A stretch of 35,917 nucleotides of DNA from an uncultured Clostridia bacterium (GTDB taxonomy: Bacteria; Bacillota; Clostridia; Christensenellales; UBA1242): assembly GCA_945928645.1 (NCBI GenBank), contig CAMENR010000010.1, forward strand, positions 1-35,917, in the 5' to 3' direction. Of this stretch, positions 25,215 through 31,501 are shown piece after piece (position 1 is the first letter of the stretch; each line of letters begins with the position of its first letter). The position numbers and the translations under genes were made by a program. The notes beneath the pieces are model-generated. The model saw nothing but the letters and a program-made list of their open reading frames with translations, was not told where the DNA came from and made no database searches.

Positions 25215-25392
25215 CTTTTACTTCAAACAAGATATTTACAGTAGTTCGCTATTGATCTTTATATAATTAACTATTTCAGATAGTTTTTGGAGAGAATAAA
25301 TCTTCAGATAAAATATATCATTTCTCCAATCATTATCCCTTCAATAACTTGTCTACTAAAATTATTTCTTTACTTCTCCCATTTGAAATTTG

Positions 25393-26733
25393 TTACATAA
25401 TAAGATTTCCTTGGTCTGTTTGAACAACCCTCAATACCCTTACTTGATCACCTGTGTAAGCGTCAATATAGAGATAATATTGATAGTTGTCATAAGTCCC
25501 TGCAAATTCATATGCCAATGTTTCGCCAACATAATCTAGTGGGATAACACACAACTTTTGGCTATCAACATTCAATTCAGAACTTACCAATTTTCGAGCC
25601 TCTGTTTTTGTAAGTTGAGCTACCATATCTTCCCTCTCGTGATGATTGTAAGCATAACTGGAAGCCTCCCAACCAACCACCTGCATACTATTTAGATATA
25701 CCTTTGCCTTTATTAAATCTGGATAAAGGATAATGTCATCTTCCACTGGGGCGAGGTTTACATAGGCTATTTCATCACTTGATGCACTCCATACACATTG
25801 CATATTTTGTAATCCTAATTTCTTTGCAAACTCTTCCGCCACCTTTGTATATTCCTTTGGGCTAGAAGTTTCTTCGTCTAAAGTAATTCCACTGGAACTT
25901 TCTGTCCCATCTCCCGAAACATTGGCGCTGATAGTAAGAACAAATCCACCACGTTTTGTAACTTGAACAAAATATTCCAGATTGTCCTTTTTTACTACAA
26001 AATCATAAGTTTCAAATACACCATTTGTTTCGCCTGCTGGAGTCAATTCCGTTATATCTCCCAGCGATTCTACTACCTTTTGCTCACACTCTTCTTGCGA
26101 AAGGATGTTATCTGGCAATCCCCTCACAACCTTACTTTCTGTAGATTCCGAAAATGGACCATCATAAATAAGACTTGGAAATTCTATTGTATCGGCGGTT
26201 AGTGATGTGAAGTTATCAGAAAATCTTTTTCCCCTGCCAAAAACCATATTGTCAGAAATTCTAGCCCCAGCCATAATTCTTTTGGACACTTCATTCAATT
26301 CTTCCTTAATTTGTTTCAAGCCCAAATGAATTTTGTTCATATTTTTTAGGTCGTTAGCCTCCATTTTTCCGTCTTTGTAAGTTATAAGTGATGTGCAATA
26401 GCCATTAAGATGATTCATAAATTTTGTTGTTTCGGCAACCGTTTCTATCTCCAATGGCAACAAACTTAGCTTATCTTCTGCATCACTCGTTTGTTGTTTT
26501 AATTCCGACATTAGTTTTTGTTGAGAGGCTGAATCACTGGTAATCATCAACTTACTTACACCCACTTCCATATTATTCACATTGTTTACTAAATCATAGA
26601 ATGACCTTTGATAAAGATTTTCTAAATTTGCAGAAGTATTGCCTAGCACTGTGTTGGTTTGAAATAGATAAACTCCCAAAACCATAACTACCACAGCAAG
26701 CAATGATACAGTTATTATAAATGCTTTTTTCAT
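25393..26733 (-). CDS. ypeB: Germination protein YpeB
   Basis: 446 aa, close to the usual ~450. One N-terminal membrane helix (about residues 5-25) is followed by a helical segment (LENLYQRSFYDLVNNVNNMEVGVSKLM) typical of YpeB and C-terminal PepSY-like units (for example YAYEFAGTY...YYLYIDAYTGDQVRVLRV). YpeB is required for assembly or stability of the cortex-lytic enzyme SleB in the spore. The ATG at 26733 is chosen: AGGAGG stands 5-6 nt before it and MKKAF opens the membrane helix; an upstream in-frame start overlaps sleB. It follows sleB by 10 bp, the usual sleB-ypeB pairing. Confidence 0.92.
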   Translation of the reverse strand: MKKAFIITVSLLAVVVMVLGVYLFQTNTVLGNTSANLENLYQRSFYDLVNNVNNMEVGVSKLMITSDSASQQKLMSELKQQTSDAEDKLSLLPLEIETVAETTKFMNHLNGYCTSLITYKDGKMEANDLKNMNKIHLGLKQIKEELNEVSKRIMAGARISDNMVFGRGKRFSDNFTSLTADTIEFPSLIYDGPFSESTESKVVRGLPDNILSQEECEQKVVESLGDITELTPAGETNGVFETYDFVVKKDNLEYFVQVTKRGGFVLTISANVSGDGTESSSGITLDEETSSPKEYTKVAEEFAKKLGLQNMQCVWSASSDEIAYVNLAPVEDDIILYPDLIKAKVYLNSMQVVGWEASSYAYNHHEREDMVAQLTKTEARKLVSSELNVDSQKLCVIPLDYVGETLAYEFAGTYDNYQYYLYIDAYTGDQVRVLRVVQTDQGNLIM

Positions 26734-26743
26734 CACACACCTC

Positions 26744-27433
26744 CTACCTTGCAAACACATGGTCGCCAATGGTAACCACTACTTGTCTAGAGTATATCCA
26801 CTTGCTAGTGGTCTTGGCTGGATTGTAATAGAACAAACAGCCATATGTTGGGTCCCAACCATTCATAGCATCTCTGGCAGCGTTGTAAGCAGTTTGATTA
26901 GGCTCTAAGTTGATTTGCCCATCACTCACTGCAGTGAATGCATATGGCTGATAAATTACCCCTGAAAGAGTATTAGGGAATTGCGAACTCTTTACCCTGT
27001 TTAGTATAACTGCAGCCACAGCAACCTGCCCCTGATAAGGCTCTCCACGAGCCTCTGCATATACACATTTTGCAAGCAAATACAAATCACTAGAACTTTG
27101 CGAACTAGAAGAACTAGAAGAACTAGAAGAAGACAGTGTGATGCCAATTTTGCTGGCAGTCTGCTTGCCCACAATTCCGTCAACAACTAGCCCATTATTT
27201 TTTTGAAATTTTTTTATTGCAGCAATGGATTTTGGCCCTAAAATTCCATCAATAGCTCCTGTATAATAGCCCCATTTTTTTAGCCTTCGTTGAATTTCCT
27301 TGTTTTCAGAAGATGTCGTAGCCACAGACATATACTGTGCCTCTTGTGGAACAAGAACAAAATTAACCACAGCCAGCGAAACTGCAACGGTTAAGCATAG
27401 ACACGACATCAACACAATCAAAAATCTTTTCAT
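26744..27433 (-). CDS. sleB: Spore cortex-lytic enzyme SleB
   Basis: 229 aa: signal or anchor peptide (1-28), peptidoglycan-binding domain (about 44-98; IQRRLKKWGYYTGAIDG...GLVVDGIVG), a Ser-only linker (101-115) and the hydrolase_2 catalytic domain (117-229; VYAEARGEPYQGQVAVAAV, catalytic Glu at about 127). It degrades muramic-lactam-containing cortex during germination. The start codon directly abuts the spoIIR stop (TAA then ATG) and uses the GGAGG formed by the last codons of spoIIR, so the two are translationally coupled. Confidence 0.95.
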   Translation of the reverse strand: MKRFLIVLMSCLCLTVAVSLAVVNFVLVPQEAQYMSVATTSSENKEIQRRLKKWGYYTGAIDGILGPKSIAAIKKFQKNNGLVVDGIVGKQTASKIGITLSSSSSSSSSSSQSSSDLYLLAKCVYAEARGEPYQGQVAVAAVILNRVKSSQFPNTLSGVIYQPYAFTAVSDGQINLEPNQTAYNAARDAMNGWDPTYGCLFYYNPAKTTSKWIYSRQVVVTIGDHVFAR

Positions 27434-27949
27434 TTATCCTCCAAAAAACCTTTTTAGTATTTCTACAATTCGGCTTTTTAGCAAGGTATCTTGCTCCAAA
27501 AAACACAATGGAGGATAAACAACACACCACCAGTTGTCGCCTTTGCCTTCTCCCAAGGTAACAATCAGTGAGTCATATATTCCCGATTCTAATGTAAAAT
27601 TGTCATATGCACGAGTGGGTATATACTCTTTGCCTACTTTTGCCGAACTATTGTAGTCAAGGTTATTGTGTGCAACTATTTCGTTTGTTATTCGGCAAAT
27701 TTCAGTTAAATTTTGTTGAAGCACTTTTTCAAATTCACTTTTTGTGCTACAACATTCAATTTGTGGGGTCAAAAACTCCACTATTTTGTCTTTTATTTCA
27801 TATTTTATGTCTTGATCGCCCTGCGAATTGCTATTGGCAACAATATGTATCCTAAGATATTCTTCGTGATAATTTTTCTTACTCACTGCAACCACCGCAA
27901 CCACCACCAAAATAATCAAACACCCCAAAATAGCAATAATCCTTTTCAT
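27434..27949 (-). CDS. spoIIR: Stage II sporulation protein R
   Basis: 171 aa: N-terminal membrane/signal helix (about 4-22), then the SpoIIR core with YLRIHIVANSNSQGDQ near the front and LGEGKGDNWWCVVYPPLCF towards the end. SpoIIR is exported from the forespore and triggers processing of pro-sigma-E by SpoIIGA in the mother cell. The ribosome site GAGGTAGG lies just before the ATG. First gene of a three-gene unit with sleB and ypeB. Confidence 0.95.
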   Translation of the reverse strand: MKRIIAILGCLIILVVVAVVAVSKKNYHEEYLRIHIVANSNSQGDQDIKYEIKDKIVEFLTPQIECCSTKSEFEKVLQQNLTEICRITNEIVAHNNLDYNSSAKVGKEYIPTRAYDNFTLESGIYDSLIVTLGEGKGDNWWCVVYPPLCFLEQDTLLKSRIVEILKRFFGG

Positions 27950-27965
27950 ATCCTACCTCGCACTC

Positions 27966-27993
27966 ATTATTGCCACTTTGCCCCACCCTAAAC
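27966..27993 (-). promoter_or_regulatory. Possible forespore (SigF/SigG-type) promoter of spoIIR-sleB-ypeB
   Basis: Minus strand: GTTTA (27989-27993), 14 nt, GGCAATAAT (27966-27974), 16 nt before the ATG. GGCAATAAT fits the known SigF -10 pattern GGNRAHMAT, and GTTTA matches the -35 GYATA at four of five positions. The leader would be very short. The same arrangement precedes the DUF1540-like gene at 28718. Confidence 0.4.
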
Positions 27994-28021
27994 CGAACCC
28001 ACCAAAAATCGATAAAAATGT

Positions 28022-28055
28022 AAAAAAAATCCCCACACTACGAAAGTGTGAGGAT
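28022..28055 (-). terminator. Terminator after rplI
   Basis: Stem 28029-28039 / 28045-28055 with one mismatch, 5-nt loop, followed on the minus strand by a T-run (complement of the A-run 28022-28028). It sits 65 bp after the rplI stop and isolates spoIIR from read-through. Confidence 0.8.
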
Positions 28056-28120
28056 AATTATCTTGGGGTTAACAGAATATTTATTGTTTTTTTTGTAATT
28101 ATAAGCAAAAATAGATATTC

Positions 28121-28558
28121 TTATCTTACAACTAAGTTAAAATGTGCTATGATTCCAGAGAATAGTTTAACTTCCACCTTGTAAGAACCTATGGCTTTTA
28201 TATTGCTTTCCAATACAATTTGTCTTTTGTCAACATCAATGTTTGCTTCGTGCAATGTGTCAGCAATTTCTTTTGATGTTATCGCACCAAACAACTTTCC
28301 ATTTTCTCCCACTTTGGCATTGATTGTGAATGTTTTCCCCTTAAGCAAATTGGCTTTGTTTTGAGCATCTTCTTTTTGGAGCATAAGATTTCTTTCGGCA
28401 CTTGCTTGCTGGCTTGCCTTTTCACACATAACGGCCTTGTCTGCTGGTTTTGCTAGGTTTTTCTTAATGAGAAAGTTCTTTGCATAGCCATCATTTACCT
28501 CAATAATATCTCCCTTTTTCCCACTGCCTTTTACATCTTGAAGAAGCAAAACTTTCAT
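28121..28558 (-). CDS. rplI: 50S ribosomal protein bL9
   Basis: 145 aa, normal length. The N-terminal signature [18 protein letters not shown] with [11 protein letters not shown] is diagnostic of bL9, followed by the long connecting helix (residues 50-80) and the C-terminal domain ([16 protein letters not shown]). The ATG at 28558 is preceded by GGAGG; an upstream start would duplicate that site. It stands alone here: no rpsF/ssb/rpsR or replicative helicase gene is adjacent. Confidence 0.97.
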   Translation of the reverse strand: MKVLLLQDVKGSGKKGDIIEVNDGYAKNFLIKKNLAKPADKAVMCEKASQQASAERNLMLQKEDAQNKANLLKGKTFTINAKVGENGKLFGAITSKEIADTLHEANIDVDKRQIVLESNIKAIGSYKVEVKLFSGIIAHFNLVVR

Positions 28559-28584
28559 AACATTCCTCCATTTTTTCTGACAAT

Positions 28585-28613
28585 AATCTAGCACAAAAGA
28601 AGTTTTCCGTCAA
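28585..28613 (-). promoter_or_regulatory. Promoter of rplI
   Basis: Minus strand: -35 TTGACG (28608-28613), 17-nt spacer, -10 TAGATT (28585-28590) with TGTGC before it (extended -10). It is 26 nt from the ATG. Confidence 0.65.
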
Positions 28614-28673
28614 TTGATTTTGTTATAAAACCTTATTTTTGATAACAATATGTTTAATTACTACTCAAAAATT

Positions 28674-28701
28674 GCATTTTATATTTTTTTTTGGCAATAA
28701 T
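28674..28701 (+). promoter_or_regulatory. Possible forespore promoter of the DUF1540-like gene
   Basis: GCATT (28674-28678), 14 nt, GGCAATAAT (28693-28701), 16 nt before the ATG: the same -10 and the same spacing as in front of spoIIR. Confidence 0.4.
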
Positions 28702-28717
28702 GGTGGAGAGGTGAATT

Positions 28718-29035
28718 ATGGATTTGAGATGTAGAAAAACAACTTGTAAATTTAACAAAGACCTAACTTGTATGGCAAAAAATGTAGGTATAACACAAAA
28801 ACTGGTTTGCAAAACTTTTGAACTGGACAAAGGAAAAGAGGAACAAGACTTCAGCAAACTAATTTTCTCCGAAAACCCACCAAAGATTGCTGATTATAGG
28901 CACCTTAGAGATGTTTGCCTAAAATGCAATGCAAAGTGTCTTTTTAACAACGAAGGATGTTGTCTTGCCAACGGAATAACTATCAATGCAAGTTTGCAAA
29001 AAGAACCAAAATGTATGACTTACCTAAAACCTTAG
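28718..29035 (+). CDS. Cys-rich protein with two DUF1540-like modules
   Basis: 105 aa with two tandem Cys motifs of the CxxxxCxxN...C...(I)...CxxF type: residues 5-34 (CRKTTCKFNKDLTC...CKTF) and about residues 67-103 (CLKCNAKCLFNNEGCC...CMTY). DUF1540 proteins are short, probably metal-binding, common in spore-forming Firmicutes and of unknown function. GAGAGGTG precedes the ATG by 5 nt. Convergent with rplL; the upstream sequence carries a possible forespore promoter. A role in sporulation is inferred from that promoter only. Confidence 0.75.
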   Translation: MDLRCRKTTCKFNKDLTCMAKNVGITQKLVCKTFELDKGKEEQDFSKLIFSENPPKIADYRHLRDVCLKCNAKCLFNNEGCCLANGITINASLQKEPKCMTYLKP

Positions 29036-29137
29036 TTTTGAATACTTCGCACAAAATCTTGGATATAACAAATTAAGTCAGATATTTTGTGATATATACA
29101 ATATCTTTTACCATTAAAACATATGTGTAAAAATTTT

Positions 29138-29198
29138 CTCATTACGCATACAACTATTAAGTAAGTATTAACTCATTATGCATACAACTATGAAGTAA
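29138..29198. repeat. 27-bp direct repeat between the DUF1540-like gene and rplL
   Basis: Copies at 29138-29164 and 29172-29198 match at 25 of 27 positions (core GCATACAACTAT), period 34, in the convergent spacer 29036-29262. No gene is present there. Function unknown. Confidence 0.8.
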
Positions 29199-29210
29199 AA
29201 AATTTCTCAT

Positions 29211-29247
29211 AAAAAAACCACCCACTGACAAACAAGTCAATGAGTGG
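29211..29247 (-). terminator. Terminator of rplJ-rplL
   Basis: A 12-bp stem (29218-29229 / 29236-29247) that pairs fully only as minus-strand RNA (two G-U pairs), followed by seven U. It lies 15 bp after the rplL stop, so rpoB/rpoC do not follow. Confidence 0.88.
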
Positions 29248-29262
29248 CAATTTTTATTACAA

Positions 29263-29631
29263 TTACTTAAGTTCAACTGTTGCGCCAGCTTCCTTAAATT
29301 TTGCTTCCATAGCTTTTGCTTCTTCTGCTGGAACATTTTCTTTGATTGTGGAAGGTGCTCCATCAACAAGAGCTTTTGCTTCGGAAAGTCCAAGTCCAGT
29401 TGCTTCACGAGCGGCTTTGATAACTTGGATTTTGTTTGGTCCAACTTCCTTAAGGACCACTGTAAATTCTGTTTTTTCTTCTGCTGCTGGGGCTGCTGCT
29501 CCGCCTGCTACTGGTGCTGCTACTGCTGCTGCAGCGCTAACGCCAAATTCTTCTTCAAGTTTTTTTACAAGTTCACTAACTTCAATAAGTGAAAGTTTTT
29601 TGATTTCTTCGACAAGATTTTCGATTGCCAT
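29263..29631 (-). CDS. rplL: 50S ribosomal protein bL12
   Basis: 122 aa: N-terminal dimerisation region ([20 protein letters not shown]), Ala/Pro-rich hinge (about 45-58), and the conserved C-terminal factor-binding domain ([14 protein letters not shown]... [19 protein letters not shown]). The start at 29631 has AAGGAG upstream; earlier in-frame codons are in the rplJ-rplL spacer. Cotranscribed with rplJ, 66 bp away. Confidence 0.97.
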   Translation of the reverse strand: MAIENLVEEIKKLSLIEVSELVKKLEEEFGVSAAAAVAAPVAGGAAAPAAEEKTEFTVVLKEVGPNKIQVIKAAREATGLGLSEAKALVDGAPSTIKENVPAEEAKAMEAKFKEAGATVELK

Positions 29632-29697
29632 TTTAATTTTCTCCTTTTTAATTTCAAAACAATTTATTTTACCTTTTAATAGGTGAGTTTGCATATG

Positions 29698-30189
29698 TTA
29701 TGCAGATTTTTTTGCTATTGCATCAAGCACACGTGCAAGTGCTGCAACTGGTGCATTGAGCATACCAAGAAGCATTGCAATAAGAACTTCTTTGCTTGGT
29801 ATTTTGGACAGTTCTTCAACCTTTGCACTGTCAACAATTTCTCCATTTACAATACCAAACTTTGCTTCAAGCATTTTTGCTTCCTTCATTGCCCCAAACA
29901 ACACATTAGCTGCCCCAACTTCATCTTTGCCAAAAGCAACAGAAGTTGTACCTTCAAGGTTGGCTGGGTCATAGCCTGTAACACCAAGTTCGTCAAGAGC
30001 AATTTTGAGGAGTCTGTTCTTATAGATTTTGTATTCTACATCTCTTTCTCTAAAACTCTTTCTAAGTTTGGTGTCTTGAGCAACATTTATGCCCTTGTAA
30101 TTGATGAAGATAACACTTTTTGCTTCTTTGTATTTTGCTTTGATTTCCTCAACAATAGCTTTTTTGGCTTCTTTGATTTCCTTAGACAT
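29698..30189 (-). CDS. rplJ: 50S ribosomal protein uL10
   Basis: 163 aa. The N-terminal rRNA-binding domain includes KSVIFINYKGINVAQDTKLR and the YKIYKNRLLKIAL helix; the C-terminal helix binds L12 dimers. AAAAGGAG stands before the ATG. It heads a two-gene operon with rplL under an L10 leader with attenuator. rplK-rplA are not upstream: the next gene is a HAD phosphatase 530 bp away. Confidence 0.97.
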   Translation of the reverse strand: MSKEIKEAKKAIVEEIKAKYKEAKSVIFINYKGINVAQDTKLRKSFRERDVEYKIYKNRLLKIALDELGVTGYDPANLEGTTSVAFGKDEVGAANVLFGAMKEAKMLEAKFGIVNGEIVDSAKVEELSKIPSKEVLIAMLLGMLNAPVAALARVLDAIAKKSA

Positions 30190-30204
30190 TCCTTCTCCTT
30201 TTAA

Positions 30205-30348
30205 GAATTAAAAAAACCTTATACCAGGTTAAGTATAAGGCGAATTCTCAAAAGAAATCTCTCCCTAAACTTACCTCGGCAAGCCCGCAAAAGCGAGTTA
30301 CGAACAATTCACTTGCTGTCTTAAGTAACTTAAAGGTTTTATTAAATC
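30205..30348 (-). promoter_or_regulatory. L10 leader (ribosomal-protein autoregulatory RNA)
   Basis: The transcript from about 30348 contains the L10-binding elements known from Firmicutes: AAGACAGCAAGTG paired towards GGCTTGCCGAGGT (plus-strand 30272-30325 region) with an intervening stem, and it ends in the attenuator hairpin. L10-L12 complexes bind this RNA and lower expression of rplJ-rplL. This is recognised by the conserved AGACAG and GCCGAGGU blocks. Confidence 0.8.
30209..30240 (-). terminator. Attenuator terminator inside the L10 leader
   Basis: Stem 30217-30224 / 30233-30240 (CCTTATAC with GTATAAGG, 8-nt loop) followed by seven U on the minus strand, 20 nt before the rplJ start. 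Its 5' arm could be sequestered by upstream leader pairing to allow read-through. Confidence 0.8.
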
Positions 30349-30354
30349 AAGGCT

Positions 30355-30382
30355 ATTATATCACAAAAATATAATTTGTCAA
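30355..30382 (-). promoter_or_regulatory. Consensus SigA promoter of rplJ-rplL
   Basis: Minus strand: exact consensus -35 TTGACA (30377-30382) and exact -10 TATAAT (30355-30360) with a 16-nt spacer. Transcription would start near 30348. Confidence 0.85.
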
Positions 30383-30490
30383 CAATTATTTGGGCATTTT
30401 GTTTGTTATTTTATGCTTTTTATCTTGTTTCCGAATACACTTTTCTTATCTTACATACTACTAAACATTTGTTAAACTTCTCTCCATTCC

Positions 30491-30527
30491 AATTATCCAC
30501 GATTTTGTTAATATTTTGTGGATAATT
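30491..30527. other. Pair of inverted DnaA boxes
   Basis: AATTATCCAC (30491-30500) and GTGGATAATT (30518-30527) form a perfect 10-bp inverted repeat with a 17-bp AT-only-like spacer. Each arm contains TTATCCAC; the right one extends to the full consensus DnaA box TTATCCACA (minus strand, 30517-30525). They lie in the gene-free, AT-rich spacer 30383-30720. Confidence 0.6.
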
Positions 30528-30620
30528 TTTGGCAATACCTTTTCCTTGTCCCATTTTTATCAATTTATCTGTGATATTTTTTTTAACCAATTTACTTTGT
30601 CGACTATATTATTTTGCCCA

Positions 30621-30691
30621 TTGACAAAATGAAGTTACATTCTTGACAAAATAACTTTGCTTTTTGACAGAAAATTTTAGTTCTTTTGCAA
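30621..30691. repeat. Four TTGACA-type boxes phased at 21-22 bp
   Basis: TTGACA at 30621, 30643 and 30664 and TTGCAA at 30686 start 22, 21 and 22 bp apart. The first two share TTGACAAAAT. The spacing is two helical turns, so all boxes face one side of the DNA. They are not followed by matching -10 elements for any gene and lie between the HAD gene stop and the rplJ promoter. Confidence 0.65.
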
Positions 30692-30720
30692 GATAATTTT
30701 ATTTTGTCTACAAAAATGCT

Positions 30721-31302
30721 TTACTCAAAATATTTTGGATTAAAAGGTTCAACTTTTCCTTTTTTTGTTATATGAAATTTATTTTTGCACAATTTTAGCA
30801 TTGGGACATCTGATGTGGAGTCGCTGTAACCATTTTCAAAGGAAGTAAGTCCCAATTCTGCAAGTCGTCTTACCTTTTCTTCCCCTTTGCAGTTTACTTC
30901 ACCATTTTCTATCCTTGACGTAATCATATCTATGTCAGAACAAACAAGTTTTGCTGTTGGATTTATCCTTTTTAATATTGGCTCTATGATATAAAGTGGA
31001 GAAGCAGAGCATATCACATCATCAGGTTTTTTCTGTTCAAGATACCACTTAAATATATTTTTTTGTTCCTTATCCCAAAATAATTCTATCTCTTTTTGTG
31101 GATCTTTAATGTGCGACATAAAGGTCAAAAATTTTTGTTTGAAAGTTGTCAAATTGATTATATTAAGCCCACGCAACACACCATAAAATCCTGCCTTAAA
31201 AGTATGCCACCAAAGTTTTGGATGACGGGATAGAACAAATAAATATAGTCTTAATGAACATTCCCCATTGTATATAGTTTTGTCAAAATCATACAAATTC
31301 AT
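30721..31302 (-). CDS. HAD-family (phosphoserine phosphatase-like) hydrolase
   Basis: 193 aa from the ATG at 31302. HAD motif I is at the very start (MNLYDFDKTI: Asp5 nucleophile, Asp7 acid/base), motif II is VICSASP (about residues 97-103), a Lys in GEEKVRRL serves motif III, and motif IV is YSDSTSDVPML (about 166-176). The Trp/Leu-rich helical cap (20-60) fits HAD-IB enzymes such as phosphoserine phosphatase-like and small-lipid phosphatases; the substrate is not predictable. A longer in-frame reading starts at 31401, but the HAD motif begins at the chosen ATG and the extra part overlaps the ABC-F promoter. There is no ribosome site: the -10 box lies 6 nt before the ATG, so translation is probably leaderless. 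Confidence 0.8.
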   Translation of the reverse strand: MNLYDFDKTIYNGECSLRLYLFVLSRHPKLWWHTFKAGFYGVLRGLNIINLTTFKQKFLTFMSHIKDPQKEIELFWDKEQKNIFKWYLEQKKPDDVICSASPLYIIEPILKRINPTAKLVCSDIDMITSRIENGEVNCKGEEKVRRLAELGLTSFENGYSDSTSDVPMLKLCKNKFHITKKGKVEPFNPKYFE

Positions 31303-31308
31303 AGATTT

Positions 31309-31337
31309 AGTATAACAATTTTGTAGAGATATAACAA
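31309..31337 (-). promoter_or_regulatory. Promoter placed for leaderless HAD mRNA
   Basis: Minus strand: -35 TTGTTA (31332-31337), 17-nt spacer, -10 TATACT (31309-31314), then 6 nt to the ATG. Initiation at +7 falls on the start codon, as for the gene at 533. Confidence 0.55.
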
Positions 31338-31366
31338 CAGATTTTGCATAGTTTGAGGTTTTTGTG

Positions 31367-31395
31367 TTGACTAAATTTGTTTTATAGGGTATTAT
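31367..31395 (+). promoter_or_regulatory. Promoter of the ABC-F gene
   Basis: -35 TTGACT (31367-31372), 17-nt spacer, -10 TATTAT (31390-31395). Transcription would start near 31402, giving a ~59-nt leader that holds an upstream ORF and two competing hairpins. Confidence 0.65.
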
Positions 31396-31408
31396 GGTCA
31401 AGGATAAT

Positions 31409-31501
31409 ATGGTGAAAGAGGGTTGCTCTTTGCTATCTCGTCTTTCACAAAGGAGAATTTATGTTACAAGTAGTAGATGTTTCTCTCAATTTTGGGAGTA
31501 G
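31409..31501 (+). CDS. Upstream ORF overlapping the ABC-F start
   Basis: A 30-codon ORF starting ATG GTG AAA with AAGGA 4-5 nt upstream; it overlaps the first 41 nt of the ABC-F gene in another frame. The leader folds either as 31412-31419 / 31441-31448 or as 31415-31420 / 31426-31431; the two share bases and exclude each other. Antibiotic-response ABC-F genes are often controlled by leader peptides, so a regulatory role is plausible but unproven. Confidence 0.4.
   Translation: MVKEGCSLLSRLSQRRIYVTSSRCFSQFWE

Noticed and set aside
29138..29198. Considered as a CRISPR array
   Set aside because: Only two copies with a 7-nt gap and no cas genes; a plain direct duplication.
30383..30720. Considered calling this spacer oriC
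   Set aside because: Only two DnaA boxes, no dnaA or dnaN nearby, and the 16S rRNA gene would be transcribed towards it; kept as a finding only.
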